This document shows positions 1-12,700 of a stretch of DNA of 64,000 bases, one piece after another. The position numbers were made by a program, and so were the translations under genes. This DNA is from Distichodus sexfasciatus. Taxonomy: Eukaryota > Chordata > Actinopteri > Characiformes > Distichodontidae. The stretch lies in NCBI GenBank assembly GCA_032718565.1, contig JAVGVS010000002.1, forward strand, positions 7,144,560-7,208,559. The letters are read 5' to 3'. Each line of letters begins with the position of its first letter. Position 1 is the first letter of the stretch. The notes beneath the pieces were generated by a model that was not told the DNA's origin, searched no databases, and worked only from the letters and a program-made list of their open reading frames with translations.

Positions 1-1125
1 AGGAAGAGATGAACATTCTCCTGACATTCTTGAAGGAAAGTGGAAAGACCTGCAGGCTCAGCAAATACCGTTAAGCATCAGAGAGAAGCTGTTTGCTCTC
101 ACGCTTAAATCATTCGCACCATGATAGCTCTGTAACTATTTAAGACTTTCCTGTGCTTTTACACACTTGTTTATCATTCATCTTTAGAGAGAGCGCGCTT
201 GGAAGCCGTCTAATAGCCGGCGAATTTCCCCCGCTTCTGGTAGCTGGGGTGTTGTTACACTACTCCAGTGAGAGTGTGATTAAGGGGCAAGATAAACGAG
301 TGAAATGTGGAGCTGAACTCTTAAATCAAAGCTAAGGCCATGCCAGCGAGGCCGACATGCTTGACCCTACTGCCTGCTTTTGATCTCGTGTCGTACTGTG
401 CCGTACGTGGTACAGTTATGACGGAGCTGGCAGGGGCTCAAAAGCGCTTTTTGCCTTCTGAAGGGAACTTGGTACGCCTAGAAAAGGAAACGTGGTACAG
501 TTTATTGTAACCCACGCAGGATCCAAGGCCTGTTTTATGTTAATTGGGTAATTGCTGATTTGTGTCAGTGTTTTAGTGTCAGTGTCTTTGTTGAATGACT
601 TTTCCATTCAGGGCTGTGGTTTGAGAGGTAGCTTTGTGGTGGTTGGGACTGTGTGCTGCTGTTTTTAGTTCCTATATTGACAACCGCAGATTATGTTCGT
701 CTGACTGCACAGTTTTTAACACCAGGACGCTTGAGATTATAACATTATAAATACAGTGCCCAGCTCGGGGCTTTGTCACTGGGTAGGCTTCGTGCCAGCA
801 TGACTCTGACCTGATTGAAGCCCTTTGACTTTGTCTGTTTTCCCATCATGTCACCATCAGTTGAACAGGATTTTGGCATGTGGTCAACGGCCCTAATGAG
901 ATTTCAGTGTTAGTTACTTCAAAATGAGTGTTTTGCTTACGCTAAAAGTGTGCTCTAACTTTCATGAAGGCACATTTTGAGTTGAGTGGTGCTTTAACCT
1001 AGCTCTTTAGCCTAAATTTCACATTAGAAATGACAGATTTCTGGACAGCGACAACATACCGCATTATTTACACCATTTCATTGGCACTGTTATTAACAGT
1101 ATTTTTGCTTCAAATGTTAAAGTCG

Positions 1126-1470
1126 AGGGCGGCACGGTGGCGCAGTGGTTAATGCTCACAATGGGAAGATCCTGGGTTTGATCCCTGGGTTGACCGTAGG
1201 GCCGTTCTGTGTGGAGTTTGCATGCTCTCTACATGTTTGCGTGGGATTCCTCTGAGTGGGTTTTCTCCCACAGTACAAAAGCATGCAATATAAGTTAATT
1301 AGCAAATCTAGTTTGGCCCCATAAGGTGTGAGTGTGAGAGTGTGCGTGCCCTGCAGTGTGTTGATGCCTGCCCAGGGTTGGTTCCCCCCTTGCACCCGTA
1401 GTTCCCGGGATAGGCTCCGGTCCCCCCGGCGACTCCAGTTGGGATTAACACGGACAATTTGAGAAGGAAA
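1126..1470 (+). repeat. tRNA-derived SINE, full-length-like copy
   Basis: The left end reads GGCGGCACGGTGGCGCAGTGG, followed by a box-B-like segment around 1167-1185 (gggtttgatccctgg). It continues with the common fish motif 'tgtggagtttgcatg' and ends with 'gataggctccgg...gactccagttgggatta'. A second copy, 3' part only and reversed, is at 50917-51090. The family is widespread in fish; I do not name the subfamily. Confidence 0.75.
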
Positions 1471-2049
1471 CTCATTTTTAGAATTTATATCTGGAATTGC
1501 TGTTCATTCGCATTAAATCTTGTTAGTATATATGTTAATAACCCGTCAATGCCTAAAAAATGGCCAGCATTTGAAAATGTTCATGTGAAACTTCCTGCCC
1601 ATTAGTGAGTTTTGTTTTGTCTGGTCTCCTGTCTGAAAAAAGCAGCAGTGAGGCAGGAGATAGCCATCTGCGTAATAACTCACGCCCTCATATCCCGTTG
1701 CCAGTGCACTGAAGGAATGCACCAAAATATGACATGCTGCTGTAGACCTGAAACTATTAATCAGCTATTTTGGGGACTTTTGACACACGGTGACACGCTC
1801 GGCGCTTCAGTTGGCATTGTTTGCTTCGATCCCCTGATGGGACTCGCCGGCCACACCTTCGCGCTTTTAGCTCAACATTCTCTCTGTCACTGCACTTCCT
1901 TAGGAAACAAATATACTCACACCCACCCAGATACACATACACACACATATTTGGTGAGAGAGAGAGAGGAAAGAGAGGGGAAAGGAGGGTATTAGTGGGA
2001 GAATAAGAGGGAAGTAAAGAAATAAATGAGCGGTGGATGTGCAGGGGTC

Positions 2050-2240
2050 TGAGTAACTGAAAACCCTGCATTGGTGACCATAAGAGCAGGGCTTCAATAA
2101 GTTCAAGAGGGTCCCTAAAGAATAATTGGGCACCTGAGCAAATCCTTTATCCCCAAGCTGTTCCTGGAAGACTATCCCTGTAGTTAGGAAATGGATGTTG
2201 CTTTGGTTAAGGGAGTCTGATAAATGCTGTGAATGTAAAT
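2050..2240 (+). repeat. Degenerate tRNA-derived SINE remnant
   Basis: It contains 'cacctgagcaaatcctttatccccaagctgttcc' and ends in 'tctgataaatgctgtgaatgtaaatg'. Both are typical of a tRNA-derived fish SINE family that recurs in this window at 35550-35735 and 49495-49645. The tRNA-like head is too decayed to define exactly. Confidence 0.5.
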
Positions 2241-3602
2241 GGAGATTAGGGGGAGAGAGAAGGGGCGTCCAGTCTACTGTGTTTATGCAAATTTTTCATT
2301 TTAACAAAAATGTGTTGTTTTATGTAATTGTAATGTTAAAAAGTTCCAATATGTAAGGAGAATATGGCTAATTTATTTAGTTGCTCTCTCTTATTTGTTA
2401 GCTGTAGGGTTGCACCCATCCAACTTTTTCACTTTCAATAGTGATGCCGATTCTTGGGCTTTGGATATCAACCGATCCCGAGTACAGATCGGATACCAGT
2501 TTCCAAATCAATAAGTTGTGTATTTCTCTGTGAGAAGGAGACTAAGATTATTCTGTTATGCTTAAGAAAATACTCGACTTAAACACTGTTTTCATAACTA
2601 AAATAATTACACACCCATATGTACAGTATATGTTAAATGATTTATTATTAAAATAACATCTCAAAATGTATTTCTTGTGTCATCTTACACTTCCAAGTAT
2701 CTGTTAGAAATTCTTTATTTTGATCAAATTCCATACACTTGACAAAAATTCCAAATATAAACCAAAGCCCAGAGAGAAAATGTTAATTTTCTAATGTTGA
2801 GTAAGTAAAATAGTGTTGAATGTTGATCATGATGGCTCGTTGGAAAGTGGGAAAGTGCTGCTGGGGTTGGGTTGATGCTGAAGGAGGGGCAGCATGATAA
2901 CATCCTGCCTGTGGTGGAAACTGTGGCTCATACAAAATAACCTACTTTCTTTCTGTCCCTCATTTTCTGTTCTCCCTTCTTCTTCCTTCTGCTTCAGAGC
3001 ACGTCAGTGTGTGAGAGTGTGTTAAAGTTGAACCAGCCAAACAATCCACCCCTATGTGCTTTCTGCCAGGTGGAAAGAGCAAATGGAGAGCTATCAGTTC
3101 TCTTTTGCTGCTGCAAGCAGTCTCAACTCACTTGTTCTTTTATGTGTGTGAAAGTGTGTGTGCGTGTGTTTGTGTGTATGGGTGTGCATATGTTTGTTAC
3201 TGTACAGCAGTCCTTTAGAGCCTCCCAGAGTGAGTGTGTCCTTCACACCATTGCATTTTAGACTTGCTCTTGGGAAAATATATTTTGGGATTTGTGTTGT
3301 TCTGCAAAACATAAGATGAATTCTTTTCCAGTAGTAAAGGGGAACTGATCAGATTAGAAGACGCTGTAATCTTATTAGTCAACCTAATATCAGATAGTAA
3401 TGCTCTTAAAAATATTTTTGCAAGGATTTCAGGGTATTACAGCTAATTATACCTTGAGGTTACTTGAGGTGATTTCACCTCTGGAAATTATTTTCATAAA
3501 TGTATTTATCTCCTAATTTAACCCGATTTAACTGCTGTGTGAATTTGAGCGTGTATTTGTGTGATTTTGGAATGTGGTGTTGATGTTGTTTTTGTATTAC
3601 AG

Positions 3603-3760
3603 CCGAATATCGGGCGCCTGGGTCTCCCACACGGCCCCTCGGGAGAGAAGGTGGCAGTGGTGGCGGTGGACGACTGCGACATCGCTATGGCAGTGCGCTT
3701 TGGGAGCCAGATCGGAAACTACTCATGTGCTGCACAGGGCACCCAGACCGGACAGAAGAA
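3603..3760 (+). CDS. celsr1: celsr1 window exon 1: LamG1, central part
   Basis: The acceptor is 'ttgtattacag' and the donor 'gtgaga'; the exon starts in phase 0 and ends with two bases of a codon. It encodes GRLGLPHGPSGEKVAVVAVD followed by DDC-type and SCAA motifs. This matches the first laminin-G domain of CELSR proteins, which helps form the extracellular membrane-proximal module. Confidence 0.93.
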
Positions 3761-6700
3761 GTGAGATACTTTCTATTTACCCCTCATCTTTATAGTTACA
3801 GTTTCTCTTCTCTTCTCTATCACACTCTCTCCCTCTTTCTCTTTCTATTGCCTGTAAATTTCCCTCCCTCTTCTGCTGCCTCGCTCGCTCTCCGTCACTT
3901 TCTATTCCTGTCCCTTTTCCTATAATGATAATGCTGTGTGCTCTCTGTGTTTCTAACACAATAAAAGGCCCAGCTAAATGACAGTGTCCACCAAAATGTT
4001 CACTCTTGCAGATATGTTTACTGTAAATGCACACTCAAAAAGTACTTACACTCCTACCTTATCTCTGGAGAGATTGTTGATTGTTTTGATATCTGGCTGA
4101 GAAGATTAATAATATATTAAGGTGTGGCTGCTGTGCCAGAGCTCTGCACTAAAAGCACTTTCTGAAAACAAACAAAAGAGTTAAAACCAGTGTCACCTGC
4201 CTGATAGGTACTAACCTGCCCCGTAGTACACAGCCAAATTCCATTTCTCAATCTAGATCATAGATCAAGCTTAGTGTGATGATGACAGTGGGATCACAGC
4301 AGCTGAGACGCACCTCCTGTGTCTTTGCCGTGCATATGCTAATAGGCTGACTCTACCTACCACAGATCTTAAACCAAACTTAACCAAACCTGGGTAAAAA
4401 TTAGGAGTTTTACTTTTAACGTGGGTGTAGCGGTACAAGCACGGCAAAGAGACAAATTTATGTTGAGCGGCAGTCTCTCAACTTTTTAATCATGTTCAAA
4501 CAAAACTCAACAGCCACCACTGCAACACTGTGCAGTGACCCTGAGGTCACTCCTTCATAAAATATATAAATATATATTCTTCCACTTACGACAGTGTCTT
4601 ATAACATAGCGCCCTTTTTCATAATGTATATCTTACATGTATCCCACTTCAAAATGATGAGGTTCAAATAAAGCAATATAAAACATTAAATCAACAATAA
4701 ATTTGAACAAAAGGGAATGAAGTTGTCATTAGCTACAGTGTCCCTTTAAGGACTTCACAGACCTCTTTTGTAAAGTCATCATGGTACTGGTCACTGTGGC
4801 ACCTTATTTACTCCAAACACACTATTCCCCACAACACCCTCAGATGTGGTCTAGGTCACGGTAAGTCGACTAAGACTTCGGCTCCTTTTGATGTGAACAT
4901 TAGGAAGCTTGTGCCATAAGAGGCTTTCTGGTCTCTGAGAAAGTAAGCCAGCATACACATGGATGTGGCAATTTCACCCTTACTGACCCCAGACCCGTCA
5001 TATCGCATGCGGCCGTGCGATTAAGAGCAAGACAAACTCCTTCATGGAAAATGTCAGTATCAGTCTAGTAATACCATAACATTTGAGTGTCTTTCTGCAA
5101 ACCATTTCAAAGTTTCACTTCTGCACTATCATATGTGTGAGAGATGTGTAATATATTTACAGTCTGTAGTAATGAATCCGTATGCAGGAGAATTCTAGAA
5201 ATTCAAGCCTTGGTCAAGGAACTTCATCATCCAGTAAATTCTGAAATGTTACTGTATAAATATTCTTTAACTACACCGGAATGTCACATTTTTAAATATC
5301 ACAGTTACATTCCAACAGTGAAATATTCCGTTATAATTTTTGTTTATAAATGTAGTTTTTCAAGAATATTTTAACTAACCCCTTTGATCTAGTAAGTCGA
5401 AACATATGGAAGGTTGTCCACTCAAGTGGGTGCATTGACTGAAAACCGTTTGCTGTGATGAAAATGATCTGTATTATTTTTAAGTATCTTCAGGTGGCCT
5501 GTTTATGTCTTTGCAGCTGTAATTGTGGAGCAGGCTGACAGCTTTTAACACCTTGGGTTTTATGTAGTTATTCCACGTCTGGATTGACGTCTGTGTCTCT
5601 TGCAGGTCTCTGGACCTGACAGGCCCTCTCCTGCTTGGCGGTGTTCCCAATCTACCTGAGGACTTCCCAGTGCGAAACCGTGACTTTGTCGGCTGCATGA
5701 GGAACCTGACCATTGACAGCAAGCCCATGGACATGGCCAGCTTCATCGCCAACAACGGCACAAGCGCAGGTCTGACCCCAAGAGAGAAAAGTCTTAAATT
5801 TACATATACTGTACATTTAGCATACACTCTTGTCCAGAGTGACTTTGATTACGCAGTTACTGGGACAGTCTCTCCGGAGCAGCTTGGGGTTAGGGGTCTT
5901 GCTCAGAGACCCAATGGTGGTAAAGCTGGAGATAGGATACGAACTCACAACCTCGAATTTGCATCCTTCCACTAGAGCACCACCTCTCAAAATTCACAAT
6001 GAAATGTTAGATTTACATAATCTACAGAACCTGGCCTTGAGACACTCTCTTTTCTTGCATAGTGTGCTGTGGTGGTGATCACGTGCATAATTGAGCTCCT
6101 CTGGTTCTTGCTGTCTTCAGGCTGCCCCGCAAAGAGGAACGTCTGTAAAGAGGGTTTATGTCAGCATGGAGCTCAGTGTGAGAATAAATGGAACACCTAC
6201 TCCTGCGACTGTCCCGACGGCCGCGGAGGCAAGAATTGTGAACAGGGTGAGTGTCTACATATGTATTCTATAGTTATTCCTCAACTAGACTGAAATGACA
6301 CATTTTCAAATATCCAAGCTGCATTGCAGAAATGAAATGCCCAGTTATTACTTCAGAAAAAAAGCAATGAAAACTCATCATTTTCACTGTTATAGCATCT
6401 GTTTTTCTCATGCATGTTTTACTTAACCTTTTCATGCATAACCTTTGAGCCACTAACCCAAAATTTAGATAGTTGGCCATTCAAGTCAGCAATGTACATG
6501 TAAGGGACAGTTAACAGTGCTTTATATTATTTTAGACCTTATTAAACAGTGATCTTAATGCAGAGTATCTTCAAGTGACCTCGCAGCAGAATTGTGGAGC
6601 AGGCTGACAGCTTTAAAATACTTTAAAATAAAGAAAAACTTTTCAAATTACGGAATGCTTTAAAGTACTGTTTTTGCAACCATTGCACATATCTATCAAG

Positions 6701-9700
6701 TGTGTCTGCGTGCATGCTATATATTTGCGTGTGCTAATTTTTATTCTTGTTGATTGCCAGTGGAGGCACAGGAAGCCAGCCATGGTGTTAACGTGTGTGT
6801 ATTTCCTGTTAGGCAAATGCCTCTGCTGATAGCAATCAGGCGGGATCAGGAACTCATTTGCTGCACCACATCCGACTCGCTGACCCGTACACTCAGTAGA
6901 ATTATTTAAAAAAGACTGTACAACAGCTTCTGCCATGTTGTGTTTTTACCATGAGATTTCTTACTCTTCTTCAACTAAAAGTGGTGTTGGATTTCGTCCC
7001 TCTGAGCAAGAAAATGACTCAGCCTCGCATGGCCTGTGGCGGGAATTAATGACAAAGTGTAGATGCAGGTTCAGGTTTGCGAGTTCAGACACAAAGGAAA
7101 GGCCATTATGGACAGTTTTATGCTCGCAGGCACGTTTTACACACAAGGCTGTTTCAAAACGGGTGCAAATTTTACACCCCTCAAAAAAAGAATGACGTCT
7201 TTGATTGATTGCACTCTTTTTTCCCGTACATTGCACTGTGTATTGCATGTAAAATGTCTGGTGGTCAGATTCAGATGACATGACTAATGTCGGTATTTGT
7301 CACAACAGCGTGCAGATAGAGAGCGATCGGTGTCTGGTCTACGGTTTCATGTGACCATATTCCCTGACTGGTTTGATAGACCAAAGTCTCGCGCTCGGCA
7401 AAAGAAGACCATGTCACTAATCGCCTTCGGGCACAAGCTGGTCTAACTTTCACTTTAAAGCCACCCTGAGTGATTGCCAGTTTTAAGATATGCTTCCCAT
7501 ATCAAACTATTAGCACAGATGAGTTCTGATTGGCTGGGAAGATTCCAGTCTTGTGCAATACAGCCTCATATCCTTGGCAAGGTTGCAATGTCTCATTACC
7601 CAGCCACAGAACATCTTTAAAACTTACTTCAAAAAGGACTTAATATACTAGAGCACGTCCTTTGCTGACTGACTGATGATGTGTGTGTGTGTATGTGAGT
7701 GTGTGTGTGTATCTATAAGTTTGTTTGTGTGTGTTGAAACTACTTTAATGATGGTTCATCTGGCATGTCGAGCAGCAGTTTTGTGGTCGGCCCTGGTGTA
7801 AGGCTCCGGGGAGAGGGCTGTTGATAGAGTTAACTTGGTCTCCTTCAGGTCCTTTTGTAGGCTTGTTGAATCTTGCAGGACTCCACAGCTTTGCTTCAGT
7901 GTCAGTCTAAAGCAGCCTTCGCTAGCCGACAACAAGCCTGCTCACCGTTAGTTCATAAGATAATGAGATGAATGCCTGAAATAGCTTCCCCTTCTCGCGG
8001 TTCGGCGTAGTTATAGGATAGCTTTGTTTTCCCTCAGCGGCCTACCTCGAATGCCAGTGAGACCATCTCCAGATACGCTCTGCTTTCATTGTGGTGCTCC
8101 GCAGTCGTGCCAGCGGACAGATAAAGTGTCCGTCCTGGAGTGAAATATGGAATTCTAGCTGGGATTGTTAGCATAGAGTGGAAGTTCAGCTCGTGTTGTA
8201 ATGCTTTGAATTTGGTGCAGACAAGAGCCATGTGCAAAATATCCTCATATTTCAGAGACCACGCCACATCACAGACCGCTGGAGCCGCCCCAACTGCGCA
8301 CACTTTTTCATTTACTCATAAATCAGAGGTGTCAAAATGTTGAAAAGTGGAGCAGACGAAATACCTAGAGTGGGCTGATACCCTAAAAGACGAGTCTTAC
8401 TCTAGCTTACTTGCTGCAAGGCATTAATAAAATATTTTAGTCAGAGGTTTAAATAGCCATATATTTGGGCTGTAGCACTTCACTATGTCCCTAAATAAGA
8501 CACCATCCAATGTTGTTTACAGATAACATTTGATTTACCGAAATTCTAGCTTTCTCCAACCTGATATGCAGTATATCCCCTCTGTATACCATTAGTTGGT
8601 ATATGGTGAATATAGCTGGAACCAGTGCTTGAGACGGAGGAATATGAACTTGAGCGTGTGTAAGGGAGCTGGGGGCAAGACACCGACAACACTAGAAGGA
8701 AATCTCTATTTTTCCAAGTAATTGCTGTCTGTATGCATCACTAGAAAAATGCGCCCCAGGGAGTGTGTGTGTAAGCTCTTAACACCCTGAGTCACTCCGG
8801 GGAAGAAACGGCACACACACGAGGAATTTAGATTTGCCCCAACAACACGTGGTGACAGTGGTCTCTGTGTCGAGGCATCTCTTGGTTATGTTTGGTGCTC
8901 CTTGGGTTGATGTGTGTGTTTGTATAGAGATTAGATACTTAATGTTGTTTCTAGTAGTAATGAGCCTGTAAATCCAGGAAGCTCAGAGTCATCTCGACTG
9001 GCCTGATGCTGTTTTTATATCATTGTAAATGCAGTAATATATCAAGACAAAAAGTAGTGCTGCTAGAGGTCTTAGGTGGAATGAATTTTAGAAGTGAATA
9101 TGATATAATGGGGTTTAAGGTCCTCATAATATGATTTTTTATTTTGTTTTTCCAAATTAGTTTTTTATACCCTGTCCATATAAAGATGAATTTATGGAGC
9201 GTGCTTCCCTCTAGCCTGCGCCTAATGCTTCTATACCGATGTCTCTTTCACAGTGATGCCCTCACCGCAGTATTTCGACGGCCATGCCATGGTGTCGTGG
9301 ACCGAGCCAGACATCACCGTAGCCGTGCCCTGGTACATTGGTCTCATGTTCCGCACCAGGCAGGGCAAAGGCACTCTAATGCAGGCTAACGCAGGCTCTG
9401 CCTCCCAAATCAACCTACTGGTGAGTAAACGGGCAACAGAATGTATTCATATTTAAGAAAAAGAACTTCACCCCACAATGGGTACTTTTTAAATCATGTT
9501 CAAACATGCGTGACTTGCATTCTTAGTAAAATTTGTGGAGTCTTTTTCAGGGTGGAGCAAGGTGTAATGTCAAAATTCTGTTGATAATAAGTTTAAATCT
9601 TTGCTATATTGTTGCCTCGGTTTTCGACTGACCACTCAATGCTTTTGTAGGCACAAGCAAAGTGTGAAATATGATTTTTTGCTGATATGACTGTCTGTAG

Positions 9701-12700
9701 GTGCTGAACAGACACGTGCAGATGGAGGTAAAGCTGGCAGAGCACCGCATGGCGCTGATAGACTTGCCTGAGGTCCGTGTGGATGATGGGGAGTGGCATC
9801 ACCTACTTGTGGAGATCACCAGCAGCAAAGAGAGCAAAGACACCAAATACATGGCCCACTTGTCCCTGGACTACGACATGTTTAAGGTTCTGGACTTTGT
9901 AGTCATTTTTATGGCAAAACTATTGTGTATTGTAAAAATAGTGTGGTTTTTACCCCAATGAATGAATGATAAATGACCTGATTCATTTCCATTAATGGTA
10001 GGTCCCAGTAGCATCTTTTTGGGAACTGTTCTGAAGTGTGGTGCTCTGTGTGCTCTGGTTCTCTGCAGAGGTCTGTGGAGATTGGCAATGAACTGCCTGG
10101 ACTCAAGGTACGAAGTCTGTATGTCGGGGGCCTGCAGGGAGAGTACAACAACGTCCTGCACGGATTTCAAGGCTGCATACAGGTTAGAGATGGCACAAAA
10201 CACACTTTGTAATCTTTGCGAGGTAATCTGACTCTTACCTAAAAAGACATTTTTCGTAATGAGAAACAATCCTCACACGCAAATTTGTCCTCTCAAATCC
10301 ACAAAAATTTAACAAATCTCAGGGTCTTTATCTGTCAGAGGATAGGACACCAAGTGTTCACACATATCTATAAACATGAGCACACACCAACACACAAATG
10401 CAGATTATGTTGCAGGTCTTTACAGAGCTTAATGTTTGCTTTTGATTTTTGGGACATTTGATTTCTCTGTTGGTCATTAAACATGGGACACTCCCACAAA
10501 AACCCCTTACTGATCTTGTTTGCATACTAATGGCTCAAACTCTTCATTATAATGGTCTCTGGATTTTTTTGGTTTGTTGCATGTGTTCTAAATAAATGTG
10601 CAGTGACAGTTTATTCCTGTCATGTGTTTAAAAAAAGGGATCTGCCAGCAATATGTAATTCTTGGTTAAATGTTCTTTGTGTTTGTATTGAAAATGTGCA
10701 GGGTGTGCGCATGGGAGAAACATCCACCAATACTGCCAACATTAATATGCAGCAAGGCCTGAAGATCCGTGTGGAGGAGGGCTGTGACCTCGCTGACCCC
10801 TGCGACTCCAACATCTGTCCAGAAAATAGTCAGTGTACGGATGAATGGGGAGCTCACACCTGCGTTTGTGACCCAGGTACTGACCTGAGACATGCGCTTA
10901 TGCTAGACAACAGCTTCTGGTGTTTTTAGGAAATGTAAAGCACCTGACAAGTTATCCAGTATCCTTCAACCTGTTTGTTGTTGTTCCACTTGTGCTTATC
11001 TTAGATCGGTTTCTTTATTTGGCTAAGTAAACTTTCAGTCAAGAGCAAAAGGAGTTTTCACACTATTTGAAGTGTGAAGTGAGCTGAAAATGTGTTGAAG
11101 GTCAACAAAAATCATTTGTGGATTTACTCCCAACCCAAAGACTTCATATAATATCATATAATATGATAATATCATAATATCATCACATATAGATAATGCA
11201 CTTACATTACTACCCTGAAGTTATTCAGGTTAAAGAAACCTGTACATTTTGTGCTTACTGGTGAATTTTTAACCAAATTAAATTGCTGTTTTGTCTGTGC
11301 TCTCTTTCTCTGCAGGCTTCTTTGGGAAGGACTGCGTTGATGCCTGCACTCTGAACCCTTGTGAGCACGTGTCCACCTGTGTAAGGAAACCCAGCTCCTC
11401 TCATGGTTACACCTGTGAGTGTGGCTCCAACTACTATGGACAATACTGTGAGAACAAGTAAGTTTCAAAGATAATTTACCCTCTTAACTCATTCTGACTC
11501 ATCTTTCCTGTTCATAAGCCCGAACAGGCACTTTGGGTACGTGGCTGCCGGCTTACATAAGTACTGATCATATAGATTTGTTTAATCAGGAATCAGACAG
11601 TGTAGCAAATTCTTTGGTTTCCAGTTATTTGCCTCTTGTCAGTGCTTGTTTAAAACTGATACTTGACAGGGAGGCGCTTTAAGACATTACAGATTGTGTG
11701 CATGCCAGTAGATTTCATACATGCTTTTGATGATGAGGAGATTGCTGTAAAAACGTGCTACATTGCATATTGCTCATTACTGCCATATGTAATGACAATG
11801 ATGAATATACCAATTATATTTCTATAATTAACCTTTTCATGCATTATTCGCACATGATTTTATATCTGTTTTCATTCACATCTGTGCACTTTTTAGCAGC
11901 TATTATTTTGATAGAATGATGAAACACAGAAAACTTAATACATATAATAAAACAAATGTAAGGTGTTAAAATCAGTCAAGGCTTTTCAACTGTGAACAGA
12001 AAATGGCATAACCCTCACCAGCATTTATTTATTATTTTATTACTGGAACACCATAGAGATGTATGGTTTTGCAGTTTAGCTTTTTTCAACAACATTGTTG
12101 TTTAGATAACATATTTATACTGTCTCTGGACACCGGTATTTCCCCCAAGTGATTTATGAGTTGTTGGAAATTATCCTGGGGCCGGTATTGTGTGTGTGTA
12201 CGTCTACCTGTGTGTGTGTTTGTGGGTGTGTGTCATTGTTCTGGCTCTGCTCCACCCAACAGGGAATAGCAGTGTATTAGAACAGCAAACATGCCTACAC
12301 GAGCTCCCCGTTCTCCTCCACATTGTAACCTCTAATCAGCCCAGAACAGCAGCATACTTACAGAGCCGACTTGACTTGACTCCCTGTTCTCTCTACAGCA
12401 CTTTTTCTGTCAGTGAATCAGCCACTGTTTTATCTAAACTCAAAAGCATGCAGGGAAAATCAGCACCTCGGCTTGGTATCAAATGCTCCTGCTCAATAAA
12501 GTGTGTCATTACAGAGTTTTTCAGGGCATGTTGACTTTGTTTCTTCTGTAGTACCATGATATCACTACCTAAAGAAACATTCAGTGTAGCGTGTATAATG
12601 CAATTTTTTCCACAGCAAAATAGTGCCACAATAAAGGTGTGGCCAAAACTGATGGTACATGATTACCAGTTTCTTTCTTTTAGTACAAACAACTTGTAAA

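Larger units (their letters stand above)
1..3602. other. Intron of celsr1 upstream of the first visible exon
   Basis: No exon is recognisable here. The stretch contains a tRNA-derived SINE at about 1126-1470, a degenerate SINE at about 2050-2240, a decayed hAT-like remnant near 2404-2510 (reads like the start of a 'gttgcaccc' type element) and a GT-rich tract near 3145-3195. The preceding celsr1 exons (cadherin repeats, first EGFs, start of LamG1) must be further left, so this is intronic by inference. Confidence 0.7.

Noticed and set aside
5670..5975. Open frame continuing past celsr1 exon 2
   Set aside because: A phase-correct donor at 5770 links exon 2 to exon 3; the extension is intron plus SINE sequence.
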